From: Flavobacteriaceae bacterium
Lineage (GTDB): Bacteria > Bacteroidota > Bacteroidia > Flavobacteriales > Flavobacteriaceae
Direction of reading: 5' to 3'
DNA: 11,326 bases
Assembly (NCBI GenBank): GCA_016649785.1
Contig: JAENXB010000078.1
Coordinates: 1 to 11,326 of the forward strand
The first letter of the stretch is position 1, and each line of letters starts with the position of its first letter. Position numbers and translations under genes: made by a program. The notes under the pieces were generated by a model. That model made no database searches and was not told the DNA's origin. It was given only the letters and a program-made list of their open reading frames with translations. Of this stretch, positions 6,249-11,326 are shown one piece after another.

Positions 6249-6928
6249 TGAAACACGTAGTAATTACAGGGACTAGCCGCGGAATAGGACTTGAAATGGT
6301 AAAATTATTTGCCAAAGCCGGGCATAAGGTATTGGCTCTTTCCAGAAATACAGAGCCGGTGGAAGGTTTAAAATTGAAAAATGTTCATTCTATTTCCTGT
6401 GATATCACCAGGGAAGATTCTCTGGAAAAAGTGGTTGCATATATAGGGTCAGAATGGAAGAATGTTGATGTTCTTGTCAACAATGCCGGGGCGATCTTAA
6501 ATAAACCCTTTTTAAAGTCGAGTGTAGAAGAATTTAAAAACATATACAACACCAATGTTTTTGGGGTTGTAGGTATTATTCAGAAAATACTTCCGTTGAT
6601 GCCTGCAAGCGGTCACGTTGTTAATATCAGCAGTATGGGCGGCGTACAGGGGAGCGTGAAATTCGCAGGTTTATCGGCATATAGCTCCAGTAAAGGGGCA
6701 ATTATTACTTTAACTGAACTTCTGGCTGAGGAACATAAAGAAAACGGTCCTTCCTTTAATGTGCTGGCGCTTGGTGCAGTTCAAACCGAAATGCTGGAAG
6801 AAGCATTTCCCGGGTATAAAGCACCCTTGTCGGCTATTGAAATGGCCGAATATATTGTGGAGTTTAGCTTAAACGGTCAAAAATATTACAACGGAAAATT
6901 GTTACAGGTTTCAAACTCTACTCCATAA
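6248..6928 (+). CDS. Short-chain dehydrogenase/reductase (SDR) of unknown substrate
   Basis: This 226-residue cytoplasmic NAD(P)-dependent oxidoreductase belongs to the classical SDR family. The cofactor motif TGTSRGIG is at 7-14, and Arg11 and Arg33 hint at NADP(H). NNAG is at 78-81, the catalytic Ser is probably Ser129 (NISS), and YSSSK is at 145-149 (Tyr145, Lys149). The Ser-Tyr spacing is 16, about three residues longer than in many classical members. It is slightly short for the family (about 250), with a trimmed C-terminus that lacks a large substrate loop. Its ATG overlaps the TAA of the M28 gene (TAATG), which implies translational coupling. The physiological substrate cannot be named from sequence. 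Confidence 0.88.
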   Translation: MKHVVITGTSRGIGLEMVKLFAKAGHKVLALSRNTEPVEGLKLKNVHSISCDITREDSLEKVVAYIGSEWKNVDVLVNNAGAILNKPFLKSSVEEFKNIYNTNVFGVVGIIQKILPLMPASGHVVNISSMGGVQGSVKFAGLSAYSSSKGAIITLTELLAEEHKENGPSFNVLALGAVQTEMLEEAFPGYKAPLSAIEMAEYIVEFSLNGQKYYNGKLLQVSNSTP

Positions 6929-6939
6929 CAAATAATTTC

Positions 6940-7533
6940 ATGAACGATATTCTTGAAAAATACCTTCCGAGCCATTCTGTCGTAGCAATTTTTACGTTGA
7001 TTGAAGAAAACAGCATTCATCTTAAAATTGTAAATGAACGGGTTACAAGACATGGCGATTATAGAAGAATGCCCAGTGGGGTGCATCAAGTCACCGTGAA
7101 TTCAAATTTGAATAAATTTCGGTTTTTGATAACCCTGGTGCATGAAATTTCACATTTGGTGGCTTTTGAAAGATTTGGGAGGGCAATTCTGCCCCACGGT
7201 CAGGAATGGAAGTTGACTTTTCAACAGTTGATGTTGCCGTTTATCCGTCCGGAAATATTTCCAAGCCAATTGTTACCGTTAATAGCAAATCATTTTAAAA
7301 ATCCGAAGGCCAGCGGAGATACTGATGCACATCTTTCTGTCGCCTTAAAAAAATTTGATCCCGAGAACGACAATAATTATATTTTTGAAGTGCCTAACGG
7401 CGGGGTTTTTCGTATTTATAACGGCAAAATTTTTAAAAAGGGAATAAAACGAAGAAAGCGCTATGAGTGCCTGGAAATGGCCACGGGTAAAATTTATTTA
7501 TTTCAACCAAATGCTGAGGTGGAATTGCTTTAA
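6940..7533 (+). CDS. SprT-like zinc metalloprotease domain protein
   Basis: This 197-residue protein carries a SprT-like (zincin) domain. HEISH is at 68-72, where His68 and His72 are zinc ligands and Glu69 is the catalytic acid. A downstream HGQEW starting at His86 supplies the likely third ligand, as in the HGxxW of the SprT/SPRTN family. The C-terminal third is basic (KKGIKRRKRYECLEMATGK) and resembles the zinc-ribbon-like tail of SprT proteins, but with only one Cys, so it probably does not bind zinc. SprT homologues in eukaryotes cut DNA-protein crosslinks; the bacterial role is not settled. It has no signal peptide. It lies 11 nt after the SDR gene, likely in the same operon. It is unrelated to SprT of the gliding/type IX system despite the name. 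Confidence 0.85.
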   Translation: MNDILEKYLPSHSVVAIFTLIEENSIHLKIVNERVTRHGDYRRMPSGVHQVTVNSNLNKFRFLITLVHEISHLVAFERFGRAILPHGQEWKLTFQQLMLPFIRPEIFPSQLLPLIANHFKNPKASGDTDAHLSVALKKFDPENDNNYIFEVPNGGVFRIYNGKIFKKGIKRRKRYECLEMATGKIYLFQPNAEVELL

Positions 7534-7534
7534 A

Positions 7535-7611
7535 ATAGACGATAAAAAAGAGAGAATAGATAATAGAAGATAGACGGTAGATAAGAGAGAATAGAAAATG
7601 GAAAATAGAAA
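7535..7611 (+). repeat. Degenerate heptanucleotide tandem array, 11 units, consensus ATAGANR
   Basis: Eleven consecutive 7-nt units stay in register without any indel. ATAGA occurs at 7535, 7556, 7563, 7570, 7591 and 7605, all offset by multiples of 7. The units between are one or two changes away (ATAAA, AGAGA, GTAGA, AGAGA, ATGGA). Position 5 is A in all units, position 6 is free and position 7 is always a purine. The plus strand has one C in the first unit and one in the sixth, so it is nearly pyrimidine-free apart from T. A 12-nt block (AGAGAGAATAGA) recurs at 7549 and 7584, 35 nt or five units apart. The array starts 2 nt after the stop codon of the SprT-like gene. Confidence 0.85.
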
Positions 7612-7625
7612 AATTTTCTTAATTA

Positions 7626-7656
7626 ATCTGATCATCATCTGCGGAAATCTGATGAA
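7626..7656 (+). repeat. Three ATCTG repeats at helical spacing
   Basis: ATCTG occurs at 7626, 7637 and 7647, spacings of 11 and 10 nt. The outer two share the longer form AATCTGAT (7625-7632 and 7646-7653), exactly 21 nt apart, and the middle copy reads ATCTGCGG. It could be a short degenerate tandem repeat or a binding site read from one face of the helix. The evidence is the spacing only. Confidence 0.5.
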
Positions 7657-7788
7657 AATAAAAATATTTTGTCCGTTAATATTGTTTAAAACCGATAGAC
7701 ATTAATCAGGAAAGTTTATACTTTTAAAATTAAAATTAGTTAATAGAAATTCATTATTCAAATAAAATGAATTTATAAGAATCTTCAT

Positions 7789-8877
7789 ATGAAGAGTTAC
7801 AATACAAATTATTTTGCAGTCATCATGGCCGGAGGTGTTGGTTCCCGTTTTTGGCCGGTGAGTACCTCCAGGTTTCCCAAACAATTTCACGATATGCTGG
7901 GAATTGGGGAAACCCTACTTCAGCATACCTATAATCGTCTGGCTAAAGTTGTTCCTTATGAGCATATCCTGATACTTGCCAACCAGGATTATAAGGGAAT
8001 GGTAAAGGAACAGCTCCCAAAAATAAGCGATGATCAAATATTTTTGGAACCTGCACTGCGAAATACCGCTCCCTGTATTTTGCTTGCCGCCCTTAAAATA
8101 AGAAAACAAAATCCGGATGCCGTGATGCTTGTTGCTCCCAGCGATCATTGGATTGAAGATGAGGAAGCATTTTCTAAAGATATTCACCTGGCTTTTGAGG
8201 CCGCGGCTACAAAGGAGATACTAATTACTTTGGGGATCAAACCAACCTTTCCAAACACAGGTTACGGTTACATCAAATATAAAGAGGATGAGGAAAGCAA
8301 GCTTCAGAAAGTGGTTAAATTTACCGAAAAGCCCAGTCTTGTAAATGCAAAAAAATTCCTGAAAGATGGCAATTACCTTTGGAATGCAGGGATTTTTATT
8401 TGGAAAGCCTCATTTATAGCTGATTCTTTTTTAAAATATCTGCCAGAAATGTACCATCTCTTTCAGAAAGGTGCCGATAAATTGAATGGCCCCGAAGAGG
8501 AAAAATTTATAGGAAAAGTATATCCTCAGGCCGAAAATATTTCAATTGATTTTGCCATCATGGAAAAGTCGGAATTTGTATATGTCCTGCCGGCATCCTT
8601 TGATTGGAACGATTTGGGGACCTGGGGTGCATTATATGGAGAATTGGATAAAGACCATCAAAAGAACGCCGTGGTAAATGCCCAATTGATTTCAAATGAA
8701 GCAAAGGATAATATTATTTATACCCATAAACCTAAAATTGTAGTGGTAGATGGGCTTAAAGATTATATTATTGTAGACGATGAAGATGTATTATTGATAG
8801 TCCCAAAAGAAAAGGAACAGGAAATTAAAGAGATTCGAGCCCGGGTAATGGAAAAATTTGGGAAAAACTTAGGTTAG
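7789..8877 (+). CDS. manC: Mannose-1-phosphate guanylyltransferase (GDP-mannose pyrophosphorylase)
   Basis: This 362-residue cytoplasmic enzyme makes GDP-mannose from mannose 1-phosphate and GTP, feeding fucose, rhamnose-type and mannose-containing envelope glycans. The nucleotidyltransferase signature spans 15-33 (GGVGSRFWPVS then PKQF, with Arg20 and Lys31). PSDHWI (about 118-123) carries the metal-binding Asp. NTGYGYIKY, FTEKP (178-182, with the sugar-phosphate-binding Lys181), WNAGIFIW and DWNDLGTW follow in the expected order. It lacks the phosphomannose isomerase domain of the long bifunctional enzymes, so it is the monofunctional type with a short C-terminal tail. The ATG at 7789 is the first in frame after a 255-nt non-coding region. 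The next gene starts 2 nt after its TAG. Confidence 0.94.
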   Translation: MKSYNTNYFAVIMAGGVGSRFWPVSTSRFPKQFHDMLGIGETLLQHTYNRLAKVVPYEHILILANQDYKGMVKEQLPKISDDQIFLEPALRNTAPCILLAALKIRKQNPDAVMLVAPSDHWIEDEEAFSKDIHLAFEAAATKEILITLGIKPTFPNTGYGYIKYKEDEESKLQKVVKFTEKPSLVNAKKFLKDGNYLWNAGIFIWKASFIADSFLKYLPEMYHLFQKGADKLNGPEEEKFIGKVYPQAENISIDFAIMEKSEFVYVLPASFDWNDLGTWGALYGELDKDHQKNAVVNAQLISNEAKDNIIYTHKPKIVVVDGLKDYIIVDDEDVLLIVPKEKEQEIKEIRARVMEKFGKNLG

Positions 8878-8879
8878 AA

Positions 8880-10316
8880 ATGGAAAACAGAAATAATCCT
8901 GACGCGGGTAAACCGGAAGAAACCATAAAGCAGAATGAATTTTCTCATGCAACCGGGATCTGGCAGAATACCAGGGCATTTATTTCAGAATTGCTCGATA
9001 TCAGGCAGGATACCGATAGGGAAGCTACCGTTGAGGCGATTAAAAAGGATATATCTTTCAAGGGCCACAATGCCTGGATTTTAATATTTTCGATATTTGT
9101 AGCCTCAATTGGACTGAATGTGGGCAGTACAGCCGTTGTAATTGGCGCGATGTTGATATCGCCACTTATGGGCCCAATTGTAGGGGTGGGATTATCGGTG
9201 GCCATTAATGATGTAGATACCTTAAAGAAATCCTTTATCAATATGGGAGTTATGGTTGGCTTGAGTGTGCTAACTGCCTATATATACTTTTTGATCTCCC
9301 CTGTAAAAGAAGAAACACCGGAATTAATCGCGCGTACGTATCCTACTATTCTGGATGTGCTGGTTGCCATATTTGGCGGACTTGCATTGATTGTCGCTAA
9401 AACAAAGAAGGGTACCATCGCCAGTGTGATCTTTGGGGTGGCTATTGCTACTGCTTTGATGCCGCCTTTATGCACCGTTGGTTATGGATTGGCCATTGGC
9501 AATATGGCTTATGCCGGTGGAGCTCTTTATTTGTTTTCCATAAATGCTGTTTTTATTGCGCTCTCCACCTTTGTAGTTTCAAAATTATTGGATTTTCCAT
9601 TGGTTAAATACGCAAACAGCAAACACCGAAAGAAAATTGCCCGAATTGCTTCGGTTATTGCGATTATTGTAATGATTCCAAGCCTTATCCTTTTCGTGAA
9701 CCTTTTGCAAAAACAGGTGTTTGAAACAAAAGCCCGGGAATTTATATCAGAAATTGTACGATATAGCGGTGCTGAAACTATCAAGACCAATCAGAATTAT
9801 CACAATAAAGAAATTGAAGTATATCTTATTGGTGTTTCTGTACCCCAGGCAACCATTGAAACCTGGAGGGAGCAAATGAAGGAGATGGAAGCACTTAAGG
9901 AATCCACATTAATTGTTCATCAGGGCGCATCACAAACCGGAGATTTAGCCTTATTGTCAACCCAGGTAAGAAGCGGAATTTTGGAAGATCTCTATATGAA
10001 AAATCAGGAAGTTATCGAGAATAAAGATGCGCGCATCTCATTGCTGGAAAATGAACTTTTGAAATACAAACTCGGGGATTTTTCATTCAAAGAAATCAGT
10101 CAGGAGGTAAAGGTGAATTACGAAAACGTGGAAACCCTTAGTTTTGCTAATACGATCTCTACCAATTTTTCAAAAATTGATACCATCCCCACTTTTAACA
10201 TTACCTGGAAAAACAATGTTGTCAATAGGATAAAAAAGGCAGAAACCAAAAAAATTCAGAATTGGTTAGCATTAAGGTTAAAACTGGATACATTGGCGGT
10301 AAAATCCATGAACTAG
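8880..10316 (+). CDS. DUF389 family multi-spanning membrane protein
   Basis: This 478-residue inner-membrane protein of unknown function has a hydrophilic N-terminus (1-63), then about six hydrophobic segments near 66-88, 89-109, 119-140, 157-173, 179-232 (probably two spans) and 253-276. The DUF389 core is clear in GSTAVVIGAMLISPLMGP (82-99) and in ATALMPPL (190-197), where paired Pro break a helix. The last 200 residues (about 277-478) are soluble. They include a predicted coiled coil near 368-402 and an Asn/Lys-rich C-terminal domain, probably on one side of the membrane. The family has no established biochemical role that I can assert. The start is 2 nt after manC, so the two are translated from one message. 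The stop directly abuts that of the opposing ATPase gene. Confidence 0.87.
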   Translation: MENRNNPDAGKPEETIKQNEFSHATGIWQNTRAFISELLDIRQDTDREATVEAIKKDISFKGHNAWILIFSIFVASIGLNVGSTAVVIGAMLISPLMGPIVGVGLSVAINDVDTLKKSFINMGVMVGLSVLTAYIYFLISPVKEETPELIARTYPTILDVLVAIFGGLALIVAKTKKGTIASVIFGVAIATALMPPLCTVGYGLAIGNMAYAGGALYLFSINAVFIALSTFVVSKLLDFPLVKYANSKHRKKIARIASVIAIIVMIPSLILFVNLLQKQVFETKAREFISEIVRYSGAETIKTNQNYHNKEIEVYLIGVSVPQATIETWREQMKEMEALKESTLIVHQGASQTGDLALLSTQVRSGILEDLYMKNQEVIENKDARISLLENELLKYKLGDFSFKEISQEVKVNYENVETLSFANTISTNFSKIDTIPTFNITWKNNVVNRIKKAETKKIQNWLALRLKLDTLAVKSMN

Positions 10317-11081
10317 CTAATGCCCTTGCAGTTGTGCTTTTCTCACTTTCTTAAATAGATTGGAGGAATAAACAAAATCGGTTACAGTTTTGTCATCGGT
10401 TTTAAAAATTTGATTTTTATCCCCTTTCCATGCCAAAACTCCATCCTTTAGAAAGGCAATATTTTCACCAATTTCCATTACAGAGTTCATATCGTGGGTT
10501 ATGACTATCGTTGTAATATTGTATTCTTTTGTCAGCTCCATAATTAAATTGTCAATAACAGTGGCTGTATTTGGGTCCAAACCCGAATTGGGCTCATCAC
10601 AAAATAAATATTTAGGTTTATTGACAATAGCCCTGGCAATGGCAACTCTTTTTTGCATTCCACCGCTTATTTCTCCGGGGAATTTATTTTCGCTCCCTTT
10701 TAGGTTGACCCTCTCCAAAACTTCGTGGACCCGCTTTACTAAATTCCTTTTTCTGCTATTGGTGAACATTCTCATGGGGAACATTACATTTTCCTCTACG
10801 GTCATTGAATCAAACAAGGCTCCTCCCTGAAAAAGCATTCCGACTTTTTTCCGGAGTTCACGCTTTTCTTCCTCCGAAAAACTGGAGTAAGCTATCCCAT
10901 CGTATTCAATAGTCCCTTCCTCCGGAGTAAAAAGGCCTAACATACATTTGAGCAAAACACTTTTACCTGAACCCGATTCCCCGATAATAAGGTTTGTTTT
11001 TCCTGTTTCAAAAACAAAGTCAATTCCTCTTAGAACTTCTTCGTTTCCAAATTTTTTGTGTATATTTTTAACTTCTATCAT
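10317..11081 (-). CDS. MlaF-type ABC transporter ATP-binding protein
   Basis: This 254-residue ATPase, starting at the ATG at 11081-11079, has Walker A GESGSGKS (34-41), the Q-loop Gln85 within FQGGALFDSMTVEENV (84-99), which is typical of the Mla/Ttg2 lipid-transport class, the signature ISGGMQKR (138-145), Walker B LFCDEP with Asp162 and Glu163, the D-loop SGLDP and the H-loop His196. It should energise the adjacent MlaE-type permease in phospholipid movement between the membranes. The frame is open 20 codons further upstream, but that part overlaps the permease gene. The ATG at 11081 shares one base with the permease TAA (TAATG), the usual coupled arrangement. No MCE-domain (MlaD) gene is visible downstream. 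The naming is by family, not proven orthology. Confidence 0.92.
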   Translation of the reverse strand: MIEVKNIHKKFGNEEVLRGIDFVFETGKTNLIIGESGSGKSVLLKCMLGLFTPEEGTIEYDGIAYSSFSEEEKRELRKKVGMLFQGGALFDSMTVEENVMFPMRMFTNSRKRNLVKRVHEVLERVNLKGSENKFPGEISGGMQKRVAIARAIVNKPKYLFCDEPNSGLDPNTATVIDNLIMELTKEYNITTIVITHDMNSVMEIGENIAFLKDGVLAWKGDKNQIFKTDDKTVTDFVYSSNLFKKVRKAQLQGH

Positions 11082-11326
11082 TAGCTGAGTAATAATTGGG
11101 TTACAACGTAATTGGTGATAATAAGAACCACACTGGTCCATACAAACGCTGTGGTGCTTGCTTTACCTACTTCCAAAGCCCCGCCTTTCATATAATACCC
11201 ATGATATGCAGGAATGGTTGCCAAAATCATCGCAAATAAGAAAGTTTTAATAAATGCGTATGTCAGGTGAAAACCGTTAAAATCACTCTGTAAGCCTTCA
11301 ATAAATACATCAGATCCTACAAATCC
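11081..11326 (-). CDS. MlaE-type ABC transporter permease (C-terminal fragment, 81 residues)
   Basis: The frame runs from the window edge (11326) to a TAA at 11083-11081. Visible features are a membrane helix (about TYAFIKTFLFAMILATIPAY), the conserved YYMKGGALEVGKASTTAFV segment after it, and a final helix (SVVLIITNYVV) ending in TQLLLS. This matches the end of the MlaE/TGD1 permease family, in which a GA..VG.A.T.A.V motif precedes the last transmembrane helix. It overlaps the ATPase gene by 1 nt. The N-terminal two thirds lie beyond the window. Confidence 0.9.
   Translation of the reverse strand, partial: GFVGSDVFIEGLQSDFNGFHLTYAFIKTFLFAMILATIPAYHGYYMKGGALEVGKASTTAFVWTSVVLIITNYVVTQLLLS

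Larger units (their letters stand above)
7534..7788. other. Intergenic region with repeats upstream of manC
   Basis: These 255 non-coding, AT-rich bases separate the M28-SDR-SprT-like operon from manC. I see no stem-loop terminator. The left third is a heptamer array (7535-7611), followed by three phased ATCTG repeats (7626-7653). The rest (7654-7788) should contain the manC promoter, but I find no exact TAnnTTTG box. The nearest is TACTTTTA at 7719-7726. Confidence 0.7.

Noticed and set aside
6940..7533. Identity with the gliding/type IX gene sprT
   Set aside because: The type IX SprT is a large outer-membrane lipid-associated component with no HExxH. This is the SprT-like zincin family, a different protein with the same name.
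7605..7621. Possible terminator at the A/T-rich inverted repeat after the heptamer array
   Set aside because: AGAAAA and TTTTCT are separated by a single base, so no hairpin can form.
10501..10830. 109-codon plus-strand frame opposite the ATPase
   Set aside because: It is antisense to the Walker B and signature region of a clear ABC ATPase, with no start context or family features.
11082..11141. 20-codon N-terminal extension of the MlaF-type ATPase
   Set aside because: It overlaps the permease C-terminus in another frame. The family start is at MIEVKN, and the TAATG junction at 11083-11079 is a typical coupled start.

Overview
The window reads as chromosomal DNA from a member of the Flavobacteriaceae (Bacteroidota). 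The evidence is a GldJ lipoprotein and a PorV outer-membrane protein, both hallmarks of the gliding/type IX secretion machinery of this phylum. It also includes AT-rich DNA, the near absence of Shine-Dalgarno sites, several TAnnTTTG-like -7 boxes, and the split pyruvate dehydrogenase arrangement (E1-alpha beside E2, no E1-beta). Bases 1-45 are not genomic. They match an Illumina Nextera i7-side adapter ending in the Tn5 mosaic end, so the window starts at an untrimmed contig or read edge.

Layout. 46-312 (-): the first 89 codons of gldJ, cut by the adapter. 313-672: a non-coding, very AT-rich divergent region with candidate promoters for both sides. 673-1830 (+): porV. 1920-2402 (+): cytidine deaminase, closed by a strong terminator (2428-2462). 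2509-3510 and 3514-5181 (+): pdhA and pdhC, a tight operon closed by a second strong terminator (5212-5240). 5253-6248, 6248-6928 and 6940-7533 (+): a lipoprotein M28 peptidase, a short-chain dehydrogenase and a SprT-like metalloprotease domain protein, packed with a 1-nt overlap and an 11-nt gap. 7534-7788: non-coding, with an eleven-unit heptamer array and a set of ATCTG repeats at 10-11-nt spacing. 7789-8877 and 8880-10316 (+): mannose-1-phosphate guanylyltransferase and a DUF389 membrane protein, 2 nt apart. On the minus strand, 11326-11081 (the C-terminus of an MlaE-type permease) overlaps 11081-10317 (its MlaF-type ATPase). The ATPase stop codon directly abuts the DUF389 stop codon.

Functionally this is mostly core genome: secretion and envelope (gldJ, porV, MlaEF-type lipid transport), central carbon metabolism (PDH E1-alpha and E2), pyrimidine salvage (cdd) and GDP-mannose supply for glycans (manC). 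I see no phage, IS element, CRISPR array, tRNA or rRNA, and no convincing new multi-gene system. The points most worth a second look are the adapter, the missing porU between gldJ and porV, an EF-hand-like loop in PorV, the heptamer array at 7535-7611, and two terminators that sit almost on top of the next gene's start signals.
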